Source: Planctomycetota bacterium
GTDB taxonomy: Bacteria > Planctomycetota > Planctomycetia > Pirellulales > Pirellulaceae
DNA length: 64,000 nt
Direction: 5' to 3'
Assembly (NCBI GenBank): GCA_014381825.1
Contig: JACNKX010000119.1
Span: 1-64,000 of the forward strand
Shown: in pieces, positions 41,366-50,518 of the stretch
Position numbering within the stretch: the stretch's first letter is position 1
Layout of the letters: the number at the start of each line of letters is the position of its first letter
Translations under genes and position numbers: made by a program
Notes under the pieces: generated by a model
What the model was told of the DNA's origin: nothing
The model's database searches: none
What the model saw: only the letters and a program-made list of their open reading frames with translations

Positions 41366-43537
41366 ATGAACTCGTCACGATTCCCCGTCGTCATCTGGCT
41401 CGCTTCCGTGTTGTTTGGGCTACCAGCAACTTCGGCGCAAGACTGGACTCAATGGGGCGGCACTTCGCACCGCAACAACACACACCTAGGCGCGATCGTT
41501 CCAGACGATTGGGAGATCGGTGAATTCGTTCGCAGGACGGGCGAGTGGATCAAGGACGACGCGAAGAACATCAAGTGGGTTGCGAAATTGGGCAGCCAGA
41601 CGTATGGAACTCCAATCGTGGCCGATGGGAGAATTTTTGTCGGCACAAACAACGGCGCTGGATATCTCAAACGCTACCCCAATACCACGGACGTCGGCTG
41701 CATGCTTTGCTTTCGCGAATCGGATGGCAAATTCCTTTGGCAACACTCGAGCGAGAAACTGCCGAGCGGTCGTGTCCATGACATGCCGATGCAAGGAATC
41801 GTCAGCTCGCCCTTGGTCGAAGGCAATCGAATGTGGTTCGTGACAAGCCGGGGAGAGGTCGCCTGTCTCGATACGGAAGGCTACTACGACGGGGAAGATG
41901 ATGGACCAGAGCCGGGTGGTTGGGCGGTGATGTTTAGAGGCACTTCCACACTGACGCCTCCCGAAGAACCAACATTGGTTTCTTTTTATGACCGAACTCT
42001 TTACGCTGTGATGGCAACGCTCGGAGTGAGCTTGCAATACTCATCGCGATATGAGGACTTAGCCGGGAAGGAGTGGACGATACGTAGCCGAAACCAGGGC
42101 TCGCGGATTGTTGGACGCCTCATTCTGGATGGAAGCGAGTTGCGATTCGTCGAGCCGTCAGGTGGCGCGAAATTCGTCTTCAATACATACCTAACGAGCG
42201 GGTTAGACGATGGCCACGTTTCCACGACGCTTCGCGCACTGTTGACAAAAGCCGGATTAGAATTGCCTGCTAAAACTCTCGTGACGCGAGAGGAGGTCGG
42301 CACAGCATGGACCGTGTTCGCAATTGTAAATGGCGACTACACATGGCTGCGTTTCGTCGTCGAGGATTCGAAACTCACCATTTCAAAGGCCGTGACAATT
42401 AAGGACCAACGTGAAGCCGATGTTGTGTGGAAGTTTGACATGATGAAGGAGTTGGGAGTCCGCCAACACAATCTCGCCACATGCTCGATAACGTCGTGGG
42501 GTGACACGATTTTTGTAGGCACATCGAACGGAGTGGACCAAAGCCACATCAATCTTCCCGCGCCCGACGCCCCTAGCTTTCTCGCCATGAACAAACATAC
42601 CGGCAAGGTGCTGTGGACCGACAACTCGCCCGGCCACAACCTCCTGCACGGACAATGGTCCTCGCCAGCCGTTGGCGAACTGGGCGGAGTACCTCAAGTC
42701 ATCGTTCCGGGTGGGGACGGGTGGGTGTACAGCTTTCATGCCGAAGAATCGACGAATGGCAAACCGACTCTGTTGTGGAAGTTCGACATCAACCCCAAGG
42801 AGGCGAAGTGGGTATTGGGAGGTCGCGGCACACGCAACAACATCATGGCGATTCCCGTCATCTACGAGGGGCTCGTCTACGTATCTGGAGGTCAAGACCC
42901 AGAACACGGAGAGGGCGCAGGGCATCTCTGGTGCATTGATCCGACGAAGCGAGGCGACGTCAGTTCGGAGCTTGCGATGAAACGTCTCGATGGGAGGCTG
43001 CAACCCATTCCCCATCGGAAGCGACAGGCAGTCATACCGGATCAAGGCGAGATCGCGGTCGATAACCCAAATTCAGCGGTCGTGTGGCACTACGACAAAT
43101 ACGACTTGAACGGAAACGGCGAGATTGAATTCGAGGAGATCTTTCACCGGACGGTCAGCAGCGTCGTCATCAAAAACGACCTGCTCTTTGTTTCGGACTT
43201 TTCGGGCGTCGTCCACTGCATCAACGCCAAGACCGGTCGCGCGTTTTGGACGTTCGATATGCTCGCGGCAAGTTGGGGTACAGGCATGATCGCAGGTGAC
43301 AACGTGTACATCGGTGATGAAGACGGCGATATCACGATCTTTCGGCTGTCCGCTGATCCCGCGGAGTCGTTTACGCAAGTCCAATCGAAGTCTAACGGCA
43401 AGCACTCCACCTACAATCAGGCAATACGCGAAATCAACATGGCTAATTCAGCGTATTCGACGCCCGTCGTTGCAAACGGCGTTCTGTACATCGCGAACAA
43501 GACACATTTGTTTGCGATTGCAAATCGAGAGGAGTGA
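41366..43537 (+). CDS. Secreted PQQ/BamB-type beta-propeller protein with EF-hand
   Basis: 723 residues from the ATG at 41366 with GAGGA nearby. A signal peptide ends at SAQD. The chain starts DWTQWGGTSHRNN and carries PQQ-like repeats (for example KHTGKVLWTDNSPG and NAKTGRAFWTFDML). Residues 580-591 (DLNGNGEIEFEE) are a canonical EF-hand loop. A block of about 170 residues (about 190-360) interrupts the repeats with no PQQ-like strands. It is probably a separate domain. The protein may be a secreted calcium-binding dehydrogenase or scaffold. No PQQ-ligand set was identified. Confidence 0.88.
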   Translation: MNSSRFPVVIWLASVLFGLPATSAQDWTQWGGTSHRNNTHLGAIVPDDWEIGEFVRRTGEWIKDDAKNIKWVAKLGSQTYGTPIVADGRIFVGTNNGAGYLKRYPNTTDVGCMLCFRESDGKFLWQHSSEKLPSGRVHDMPMQGIVSSPLVEGNRMWFVTSRGEVACLDTEGYYDGEDDGPEPGGWAVMFRGTSTLTPPEEPTLVSFYDRTLYAVMATLGVSLQYSSRYEDLAGKEWTIRSRNQGSRIVGRLILDGSELRFVEPSGGAKFVFNTYLTSGLDDGHVSTTLRALLTKAGLELPAKTLVTREEVGTAWTVFAIVNGDYTWLRFVVEDSKLTISKAVTIKDQREADVVWKFDMMKELGVRQHNLATCSITSWGDTIFVGTSNGVDQSHINLPAPDAPSFLAMNKHTGKVLWTDNSPGHNLLHGQWSSPAVGELGGVPQVIVPGGDGWVYSFHAEESTNGKPTLLWKFDINPKEAKWVLGGRGTRNNIMAIPVIYEGLVYVSGGQDPEHGEGAGHLWCIDPTKRGDVSSELAMKRLDGRLQPIPHRKRQAVIPDQGEIAVDNPNSAVVWHYDKYDLNGNGEIEFEEIFHRTVSSVVIKNDLLFVSDFSGVVHCINAKTGRAFWTFDMLAASWGTGMIAGDNVYIGDEDGDITIFRLSADPAESFTQVQSKSNGKHSTYNQAIREINMANSAYSTPVVANGVLYIANKTHLFAIANREE

Positions 43538-43679
43538 AATTAGCGGTTCAAGCGTTTCTCGTAACCACGTGACGGCCTCAGTAAAGCGTTCGCCCTTCGG
43601 CGCAGCTCAAACATCTCGGGGTACAACATGCGTTTGCAATCGCAGCGGGATACCTCAACAAATGGATTGGCTGTTCACG

Positions 43680-44459
43680 CTATGAATGTTCGGGCCGTAT
43701 TGAGTTAAAGGCCTGTTCGCAACCTTTGATCATATACTCAAAGTCGTTGCCCGCTTGTAGCCACTGAACGCCACAGTCGATAAGAACTTGGGCGAACTCC
43801 GGATCGGCACCGAGCCCTGACCCGATGAACTTGCCTGCGGCTCGCGCTTTCGACGCGACCGTTTTCATGGCGTCGACGACATCTGGATGTTTCGTATCTC
43901 CAAGGCGGCCCATCGAACCGGATAGATCTTGCGGGCCGAGGACTAAAGAGTCGAGTCCTTCGATCTTCAATACTTCATCGAGTTCCGAGAGTAACTCGAC
44001 CGTCTCGACTTGTGCGACCACGAAGACATCGCGGTTGGCCTGCGCAAGATACTCCTGTTGATTGAGCCGACCGTACTGCATCGGTCTTCGTGGCCCGAAC
44101 CCTCGTGTTCCCATCGGCGGATATCTACAAGCGGAAACAAACGCGGCAACCTCTTGTGCCGAATACGACCGGGGCAGAATAATGCCTTCGGCTCCCGAAT
44201 CGAGTACACGCTTTACCCAGCCGACGTCGTTGTTCGGAATCCGTACGATCGACGCCGCTCCGCCCGCGCGTGCTGCGACCAAATGCCCAAGCATGGATTC
44301 CGTGGTTGTCGCGTTATGCTCAAGATCGATCCAGAAAAAATCGACGCTGGGAGCGAGTGCTTCGGTCACGGCAAAGTCAGTCATCGTGATTCCAGCGCCG
44401 AGGACGATTTCACCGGCCTGAAGTTTCTCGCGCATGCGGTTGATGTGTGTGCTGATCAT
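43680..44459 (-). CDS. HpcH/HpaI-type aldolase
   Basis: 259 residues from the ATG at 44459, four bases after the LLM oxidoreductase stop, so the two are co-transcribed. The frame open to 44549 adds residues that overlap the upstream gene. Motifs: DFFWIDLEHN, VRIPNND with the catalytic Arg, AEGIILPRSYSA, metal ligands Glu in AQVETVELL and Asp in LGPQDLSGS. The family performs reversible retro-aldol cleavage of 2-keto acids such as 4-hydroxy-2-ketoheptanedioate or 2-keto-3-deoxy-glucarate, giving pyruvate or tartronate semialdehyde-type products. The exact substrate is unknown. It probably acts after the dehydratase at 55565. Confidence 0.92.
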   Translation of the reverse strand: MISTHINRMREKLQAGEIVLGAGITMTDFAVTEALAPSVDFFWIDLEHNATTTESMLGHLVAARAGGAASIVRIPNNDVGWVKRVLDSGAEGIILPRSYSAQEVAAFVSACRYPPMGTRGFGPRRPMQYGRLNQQEYLAQANRDVFVVAQVETVELLSELDEVLKIEGLDSLVLGPQDLSGSMGRLGDTKHPDVVDAMKTVASKARAAGKFIGSGLGADPEFAQVLIDCGVQWLQAGNDFEYMIKGCEQAFNSIRPEHS

Positions 44460-44463
44460 GGAA

Positions 44464-45573
44464 TCAGATCGCTCCGTTCGCATTGTTGAAGGCGGGCATG
44501 ACTTCTCGCGCAAACAGTTCCAGGCTGTGAACCCACCGATCGCGGTCATCCCAGTCGTGAGCGGTCAAGACAAGACTGCCGAATGGCCCGATCTCTTCAC
44601 GTAGTTGGAGTAGCTCGCTGGTGACGTGCTCCGGATCTCCCGCAATGACGACGTCGTCCATAAAGTAGTCGAGCGTGCAATCGGAGTCGGCTTGCTCTGG
44701 ATCACGTTTCCACATGGCAACGCCATGGGGCGCCGTCGCAGAAGTAAGGTCCAAAATGTACTGAATGCACGAGCCCAACGAATTTCCTTTTGCGAGCCGC
44801 TTCGCCTCGTCCGTCGAATCCGCAACGAAGACATTCCTGGCGACACTCCAATCCGATGGAACGGCCGTCCTGCCCGCAGTTTCCGCGGCATCCGAGTAGG
44901 TTTGCCACTGCTCCTTCAATGCGTCGGCATGAAGCATGTGGTGACTGATGAAACGAAATCCACGCGCCGCGGCTTTTTGAAGACCAACGGACGCACGACT
45001 GATACTCGGCACATAGATCGGCGGATGCGGTTGCTGAAACGGCTTGTGTAGATGGCCAACGCCAAACTCCGCATGAATGTTGTCCTTCATACAGACATTC
45101 CAAAACTGCCCTTCGATGTCGATCGGCAATTCACCTTCCCACAACCGCAGAATCATGTCGATCGACTCGGCAACACGAGCTCCCATTTCGCTTGGATGAG
45201 CACCGAACACTTCCATGTCGGTCGGAATCGCTCCCGGGCCGAAACAGACGTTAAGTCGTCCGTGCGACATGTGATCCAGAAACGCCAACCGACCAGCAAC
45301 GTGCATCGGATGATGATATTGCAAACACACCGGTGCCGGACCGACACGGATCCGTTCCGTCATGCCCAGCACCTTCGCCAGAAACAACTCTGGCATGACG
45401 ATGTTCTCGACGCTCGACGAATGATGCTCGCCAACCCAGAAATCGTCGAATCCAAGTGTCTCGCACGTTCCCGCCAATTCAAGATCCTCGTCAATGCATT
45501 GAGCCAGCGGCTTGTCAGGATCGTGAATCGGCATGACGAACATGCCCAATCGCAGTGGCGGAACGTTGCTCAT
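44464..45573 (-). CDS. LLM class flavin-dependent oxidoreductase, copy 1
   Basis: 369 residues. The ATG at 45573 has AGGGA seven bases upstream; a TTG at 45576 is in frame. The luciferase-like barrel is clear: LGMFVMPIHDPDKPLAQ, DDFWVGEHHSSSVENIVMPE, RVGPAPVCLQYHHPM, LDHMSHGRLNVCFGPG, and C-terminal GPFGSLVLTAHDWDD. Such enzymes use reduced flavin and O2, or F420, to oxidise organic substrates. The same layout recurs in the paralog at 49329. The stop is four bases before the aldolase start. The substrate is unknown. Confidence 0.93.
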   Translation of the reverse strand: MSNVPPLRLGMFVMPIHDPDKPLAQCIDEDLELAGTCETLGFDDFWVGEHHSSSVENIVMPELFLAKVLGMTERIRVGPAPVCLQYHHPMHVAGRLAFLDHMSHGRLNVCFGPGAIPTDMEVFGAHPSEMGARVAESIDMILRLWEGELPIDIEGQFWNVCMKDNIHAEFGVGHLHKPFQQPHPPIYVPSISRASVGLQKAAARGFRFISHHMLHADALKEQWQTYSDAAETAGRTAVPSDWSVARNVFVADSTDEAKRLAKGNSLGSCIQYILDLTSATAPHGVAMWKRDPEQADSDCTLDYFMDDVVIAGDPEHVTSELLQLREEIGPFGSLVLTAHDWDDRDRWVHSLELFAREVMPAFNNANGAI

Positions 45574-45699
45574 CAATTCGTCCCTGGAGCTTTACCCAAG
45601 TTGAACGCAAGGTTAAGGTAAACGCGGAATGGCTACCGTGGCATTGTCATGTTCGTACTTAACCATTGCAAGCTCCGAAATATGCATGGAGAGAACTCG

Positions 45700-47877
45700 A
45701 TGATAAGGAAGTTTCAACAGTTCCTCGTCGTCATGTTCGTCAGTTTCTTGCCGACCGTCGTCTGCGCCGTGGATGACGATCTTCTTTGGTCGCTACGCAC
45801 GTCCACGCGTCCCGATCCGCCGCCATTTGAGTCGCTCAAACACGGTCAGCAGGTTCGCAACGCAGTCGACCAATTCGTTTTGAATCGGCTGGAAGAAGCG
45901 AGCTTGGAACCTGCGCCCCACGCCGCCCGCCGAACGCTTGTTCGACGAGCCTACTTCGACCTGATTGGCTTGCCACCGAGTCCAGAGCAAGTCGATGCGT
46001 TCATGGAAGACGAATCACCCGATGCCTGGCCGCGGCTGATTGATTCGCTGTTAGAGTCGAAGCACTACGGCGAGCGATGGGGGCGGCACTGGCTAGACGT
46101 CGCGCGCTATGCGGACAGCGGCGGCTACGAAACCGATATTTATTATCGCAACGCGTGGCGATATCGTGACTATGTCATCAAGAGCTTTAATGACGACAAG
46201 CCTTACGATGTCTTTGTCCAGGAACAGATCGCGGGCGACGAACTCTGGCCGGACAACCTCGATCTCGATCCGCGTCGCGTCTACATCATCCCAGAGAAAA
46301 AACAACGTCATCTGGAGGCACGAATCGCGACAGGGTTTTATGCGCTCGGGCCGCGTGTGCATGAATCCGCGCTCGACGCCAAGCGACTCGCCTACGAGAC
46401 CATGACGGACTGGGTTGATGCGACAGCGTCCGCCTTCATGGGTCTGACCCTAGGCTGCTCGCGGTGCCACGATCACAAGTTCGATCCATTCACGCAAGAA
46501 GACTATTTCGCGTTGCACGCCATCTTTGCCAGTGCGCGGGAGGTTGAGTTGCCGTTATGGAACGCGATGGGCGAGGCGGACTGGCGTCAATCTTATCCAC
46601 GTGTTCTGGCCGTCGAAGAAGCCCGCAAGGCTTATCGTTTATTCGAAGCAAAAACAGCCGGACAAACGCTTTCCCCTGAACAACAGACTCGCAAACAAGA
46701 GCTGTTGGCGGCGATCGGCCAAGCCGTGTTGGCTTTGCCCGAACAGACTGGCGGACAGGCAACGATTCCATATGACGGCCTGATGCATATCCCGACGGCA
46801 AGCATCCTGGGCCGCGAGCATCCGGCCTTGATCAGGACTGTGCATCTGCTCGAACGTGGCGAGCTTCAAAAACCTGGGAAACCGATTCAATCCGCGTTAC
46901 CGGTGTCACTGGCGATTGCCACTCAGACGCCCGCCGACCTTGCAGACCCGTTCACCGCTCGAAAGCGGTTCGCACTCTGGCTGACAAAAAAAGACCATCC
47001 GCTGACGGCTCGCGTCATGGTTAACCGGATCTGGCATTGGCACTTTGGCCGCGGGATCGTCGAGACGCCGAACGACTTTGGCAACATGGGTCAGCCGCCG
47101 TCGCATCCGGAATTGCTCGATTGGCTGTCCACGCGTTTTGTCGACGGCGGATGGAAGATCAAGGATCTACATCGTCTAATAATGAACTCAGCCACGTACC
47201 GACGTAGCAGCCGGTTTGGCGACGAGCGGGCTCTCGTCAAAGATCCTGACAACCGTTTGTTGTGGCGAATGAATCGTCGCCGACTCGAAGGTGAAGCGAT
47301 TTGGGACTCGGTGCATTCCGCCGCTGGAACCATTAACCTAGCGATGGGTGGTCCACCCGTCGCACCACCGCTGGCCGGAGATGAAATCGCGTCGCTGCGC
47401 GAGAAGTGGCATTGGGTCGTCTCGGCGGACCCTGCTCAGCACACTCGCCGCGGCGTTTACCTATTGGTACGACGCAACTTCCAATTTCCAATATTCGAAG
47501 TATTCGACGCGCCGGTGACTGCCGTTAGTTGCCCGGTTCGAGATGTGACAACCGTCGCGACACAAGCACTGTGGGGGCTTAACAACCATTCCGTCTTCCG
47601 TCAGGCGATGCAGATGGCCGGTCGAATCGTTACGGAAGCCGGCGACGATCGAACGGCCCAGATCGACCGCGCGTGGCGGATTGCTTTGGGCCGTCCGCCA
47701 ACGGATGACGAAGCTGAATCGTCACTACTACTGCTCGAAGACTTGGAAACAGAAACCGCCATGCCCTTAAAGAATCCGCCGGAAACGCTGAAGTCCGTTT
47801 CCCCCGTTCGCGCCCAAGCGCTTACCAAACTTTGTCTAGCCTTGTTTAACTTATCGGAATTCGCGTTTGTCGATTGA
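45700..47877 (+). CDS. DUF1549/DUF1553 protein (PSD1 type)
   Basis: 725 residues from the ATG at 45700 (GGAGAG upstream; earlier starts at 45649 lack it). Signal peptide: [19 protein letters not shown]1549 begins with the Leu-Trp-Ser-Leu and [16 protein letters not shown] block and includes the CxxCH site in [14 protein letters not shown], a possible heme or metal site. DUF1553 follows ([50 protein letters not shown]). No N-terminal cytochrome domain is present. These planctomycete proteins are secreted, of unknown activity, and almost always next to a DUF1501 gene, as here (47 bases). Confidence 0.95.
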   Translation: MIRKFQQFLVVMFVSFLPTVVCAVDDDLLWSLRTSTRPDPPPFESLKHGQQVRNAVDQFVLNRLEEASLEPAPHAARRTLVRRAYFDLIGLPPSPEQVDAFMEDESPDAWPRLIDSLLESKHYGERWGRHWLDVARYADSGGYETDIYYRNAWRYRDYVIKSFNDDKPYDVFVQEQIAGDELWPDNLDLDPRRVYIIPEKKQRHLEARIATGFYALGPRVHESALDAKRLAYETMTDWVDATASAFMGLTLGCSRCHDHKFDPFTQEDYFALHAIFASAREVELPLWNAMGEADWRQSYPRVLAVEEARKAYRLFEAKTAGQTLSPEQQTRKQELLAAIGQAVLALPEQTGGQATIPYDGLMHIPTASILGREHPALIRTVHLLERGELQKPGKPIQSALPVSLAIATQTPADLADPFTARKRFALWLTKKDHPLTARVMVNRIWHWHFGRGIVETPNDFGNMGQPPSHPELLDWLSTRFVDGGWKIKDLHRLIMNSATYRRSSRFGDERALVKDPDNRLLWRMNRRRLEGEAIWDSVHSAAGTINLAMGGPPVAPPLAGDEIASLREKWHWVVSADPAQHTRRGVYLLVRRNFQFPIFEVFDAPVTAVSCPVRDVTTVATQALWGLNNHSVFRQAMQMAGRIVTEAGDDRTAQIDRAWRIALGRPPTDDEAESSLLLLEDLETETAMPLKNPPETLKSVSPVRAQALTKLCLALFNLSEFAFVD

Positions 47878-47908
47878 TAGTCGTTGTTCGCTCCGCGAAC
47901 AACGACTA
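47878..47908. repeat. Perfect short hairpin between the DUF1553 and DUF1501 genes
   Basis: TAGTCGTTGTTCGC (47878-47891) and GCGAACAACGACTA (47895-47908) form a 14-base-pair stem with a three-base loop TCC. It starts directly after the DUF1553 stop codon and ends 15 bases before the DUF1501 ATG. There is no T-tract, so it is probably not a terminator. It may modulate or stabilise the operon mRNA, or be a mobile palindrome. Confidence 0.85.
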
Positions 47909-47923
47909 TAGCGAGACTCCTAT

Positions 47924-49327
47924 ATGCATCCTTCCTCATCACGTCGCGATTTCCTGTTCCAAGGTGGACTGGGATTTGGCACCCTCGCTCTAGGCGATAT
48001 GCTCCACGCGGAAGACATCGATCCTCGCTCGCAAGACCCACTCGCAGCTCGTGCGCCGCACTTCCCAGCCACGGCCAAGAACGTCATTTTTCTGTTCATG
48101 CAAGGCGGTGCTAGTCATCTTGAGACATTCGACAACAAACCCATTTTAACGAAGTACGATGGGCAATTGCTTCCGGAAAGCTTGCAAGACTTTGATCTAG
48201 CTCAAATCAACACCGCTGACGCGAAGGTCATGGCGTCGCAGTTTCCTTTCGACAAATACGGCGACAGCGGTGTCGAAATCTCGCGTCTGTTTCCTCACCT
48301 AAGCCAACACGCCGACAAGCTGGCGATCATCCGCTCGATGCATCACGAGCTGTTCATACACGGTTCGGCAATGATCATGATGCACTCCGGAACAAGCCTA
48401 CTTGGGCACCCGAGCGTTGGCGCGTGGGTCGTCTACGGTTTAGGTTGCGAGAGCGACAACCTCCCCGCCTACATCGCAATGACCGACGGCATCTTTCGCA
48501 ACGGCGCATCAATGTATTCGTCTGGATTTCTGCCCGCAGTCTACCAGGGAGTCGACATGCGAGCCGAGGGAGTGCCGATCCAGAATCTGCAACGCCAGTC
48601 AGACATCACCGCCGGCGAGCAAAGGTTGTTGCTGGACCAAATCAATGCCTGGAATCGCGAACATCGCCAGACACGGCCAGGAGACAGCCGGCTGGCCGCG
48701 CGAATTGCCAACTACGAGTTGGCATTCCGAATGCAAACGGCTGCCCCGGAACTAATCGATCTTTCCGGCGAGACCGAGGCGACTCGCAAGCTGTACGGCA
48801 TCGACGACGAACCATCGGCGCGCTTTGGCAAGATGTGTTTGATGTCGCGACGGATGGTTGAAAGAGGAGTACGCTACGTACAATTGATCTGTGGCGGATG
48901 GGACGCTCACGGCGACTGCAAAGGCAATCATCAATCGCAAGCGGCGAAGATCGATCAACCCATCGCCGGACTGATCGCTGATCTAGAACAGCGGGGAATG
49001 CTGAACGACACTTTGCTCGTCTGGGTCGGCGAATTTGGTCGCACGCCGATCCGCCAAGGCACCAACGGGCGCGATCATCACCCGTACGGCTTTAGCGCTT
49101 GGCTAGCCGGAGGTGGTGTGGCCGGCGGCAAGACGATCGGAGCCACTGACGACTTTGGATTTAACGCCGTCGAGGACAAGGTCCATGTCAACGATCTGCA
49201 CGCGACGATGCTCGGGCTCATGGGTCTCGATCACGAGCAACTCACTTACCACTTCGAGGGCCGGGATCGCCGTCTCACAGACGTCGGGGGTGAAAACAAC
49301 TTGGCTCAGCGGTTGCTGCAGGCGTAG
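47924..49327 (+). CDS. DUF1501 protein with Tat signal
   Basis: 467 residues. The N-terminus SSRRDFLFQGGLGFGTLAL carries a twin-arginine signal. The body matches DUF1501 (sulfatase-like fold): FLFMQGGASHLETFDNKP, HADKLAIIRSMHH, GGWDAHGDCKGNH, LVWVGEFGRTP and GRDHHPYGF. It is the usual partner of the DUF1549/DUF1553 gene just upstream, separated only by the hairpin at 47878. The Tat route suggests export folded, perhaps with metal bound. The reaction is unknown. It ends two bases from the convergent LLM gene. Confidence 0.95.
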   Translation: MHPSSSRRDFLFQGGLGFGTLALGDMLHAEDIDPRSQDPLAARAPHFPATAKNVIFLFMQGGASHLETFDNKPILTKYDGQLLPESLQDFDLAQINTADAKVMASQFPFDKYGDSGVEISRLFPHLSQHADKLAIIRSMHHELFIHGSAMIMMHSGTSLLGHPSVGAWVVYGLGCESDNLPAYIAMTDGIFRNGASMYSSGFLPAVYQGVDMRAEGVPIQNLQRQSDITAGEQRLLLDQINAWNREHRQTRPGDSRLAARIANYELAFRMQTAAPELIDLSGETEATRKLYGIDDEPSARFGKMCLMSRRMVERGVRYVQLICGGWDAHGDCKGNHQSQAAKIDQPIAGLIADLEQRGMLNDTLLVWVGEFGRTPIRQGTNGRDHHPYGFSAWLAGGGVAGGKTIGATDDFGFNAVEDKVHVNDLHATMLGLMGLDHEQLTYHFEGRDRRLTDVGGENNLAQRLLQA

Positions 49328-49328
49328 A

Positions 49329-50429
49329 TTAAGCCAGGCATTTATTCAGTGCCGGCATCAGCTCTTTCGCAAACAACTCCATGCTGTGTACCCAAGCGTC
49401 TTTGTCGTCCCAATCGTAGCTCATCAGGACAAGCGTTCCGAAGGGGCCGGTTTCCTCGACAAGCATCAGCAATCGACGCAGCACTTCGTCGACATCACCG
49501 GCGATGATCTGCTCGGTCATCAGGAAGTCGAGGTTGCACTCCGAATCTGGCATGTCCAGGTCTCGCTTATAAATGCGTCGACCGAGTCCTTTGTCGAACA
49601 GGCCACCGATGTATTCGTAATTCTGTCCGAGGGAATTTGTGCGAGTACGCTCGACGGCTTCCTTCGTCGTATCCGCAAGAAAGATCGAACGTGCGACTTT
49701 GAAATCGGCACGATCTGGCGTCCGGCTCGCCTCTTGGGCGGCAGTGGCGTAGGTGTTCCACTGATCGGCCACGACGTTACCCGTGACCAGACAGTGTGCA
49801 AACGGCTGAAAACCCTTCCGTCCAGCGACCTTCATACTGTACGAGTTGCGGCTCATGCCCGGCATCGCGATGGGTGGATGCGGTGACTGGAACGGCTTGT
49901 GGATATAGCCGATCAGAGATTCCTCATCGACGGTATCCTTCAATTGGAACTGCCAAAACTCTCCGTTGTGCTCGTACGGCGGGTCGTGCGACCACAGATC
50001 GAGAATCACATCGATCGCCTCAACCGCCATCTTCCCACCGTCTTTCGGATCCACTCCGAACAGTTCCTGATCGGCGGTCACGCTGCCATTTCCGAAACAC
50101 AGGTTGAGGCGTCCCTTCGCAAGATGGTCGAGCATCGCCAGGCGGCCGGCGACCATCGCGGGATGATGTTGATTCAAACAGACGGGTGCCGGCCCCAGGC
50201 GGATGGTGCTCGTTTCGCCAAGCGCTCGGGCAATGAAGAGTTCCGGCATAGGCATCGTTTCGTATTTCATCGTGTGATGCTCGCCGACCCAGAACTCTGT
50301 GAAGCCAAGTTCTTCGGCCCGCACGACTAGTTCCAGGTCCTCGTCATATCCCTGAGCAAGCGGTTTGTCGGGCGAATGGAACGGCATGATGAACATGCCA
50401 TAGTCAATTTGTTGGACGGTGTCGGTCAC
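49329..50429 (-). CDS. LLM class flavin-dependent oxidoreductase, copy 2
   Basis: 366 residues from a GTG at 50429. Landmarks parallel copy 1: IDYGMFIMPFHSPDKPLAQ, FTEFWVGEHHTMKYET, RLGPAPVCLNQHHPAM, LDHLAKGRLNLCFGNG and GPFGTLVLMSYDWDD. An ATG at 50459 would add ten residues, but those codons lie partly in a palindromic repeat and the GTG aligns with the start of copy 1. It is first downstream of the cyclase-family hydrolase and converges on the DUF1501 gene. Both LLM copies flank the DUF1549/DUF1553-DUF1501 pair. Its substrate is unknown. Confidence 0.93.
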   Translation of the reverse strand: MTDTVQQIDYGMFIMPFHSPDKPLAQGYDEDLELVVRAEELGFTEFWVGEHHTMKYETMPMPELFIARALGETSTIRLGPAPVCLNQHHPAMVAGRLAMLDHLAKGRLNLCFGNGSVTADQELFGVDPKDGGKMAVEAIDVILDLWSHDPPYEHNGEFWQFQLKDTVDEESLIGYIHKPFQSPHPPIAMPGMSRNSYSMKVAGRKGFQPFAHCLVTGNVVADQWNTYATAAQEASRTPDRADFKVARSIFLADTTKEAVERTRTNSLGQNYEYIGGLFDKGLGRRIYKRDLDMPDSECNLDFLMTEQIIAGDVDEVLRRLLMLVEETGPFGTLVLMSYDWDDKDAWVHSMELFAKELMPALNKCLA

Positions 50430-50436
50430 GGTTCGG

Positions 50437-50441
50437 TCCTT
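50437..50441 (-). promoter_or_regulatory. Ribosome binding site deciding the GTG start of LLM copy 2
   Basis: AAGGA on the minus strand lies seven bases before the GTG at 50429. The ATG at 50459 sits inside the repeat at 50448 and has no Shine-Dalgarno. Confidence 0.7.
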
Positions 50442-50447
50442 ATTTGT

Positions 50448-50517
50448 GTTGGAGTCCATACTTCAGCTCGTGCATCGGTGGTAAAGCTCGCTAACAGCCT
50501 GAAGGCTGGACTCCAAC
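50448..50517. repeat. Palindromic element, family A copy 2
   Basis: Outer stem GTTGGAGTCCA (50448-50458) pairs with TGGACTCCAAC (50507-50517). Inside is the hairpin CAGCCT-GA-AGGCTG (50495-50508). The left inner arm is degenerate. It lies exactly between the cyclase stop (50519) and LLM copy 2. Confidence 0.8.
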
Positions 50518-50518
50518 A

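Noticed and set aside
47878-47908. A terminator after the DUF1553 gene
   Set aside because: There is no T-tract and the next gene follows at once; kept as a repeat/hairpin instead.
49113-49886. A 257-codon frame on the plus strand
   Set aside because: Overlaps the DUF1501 3' end and is antisense to LLM copy 2.
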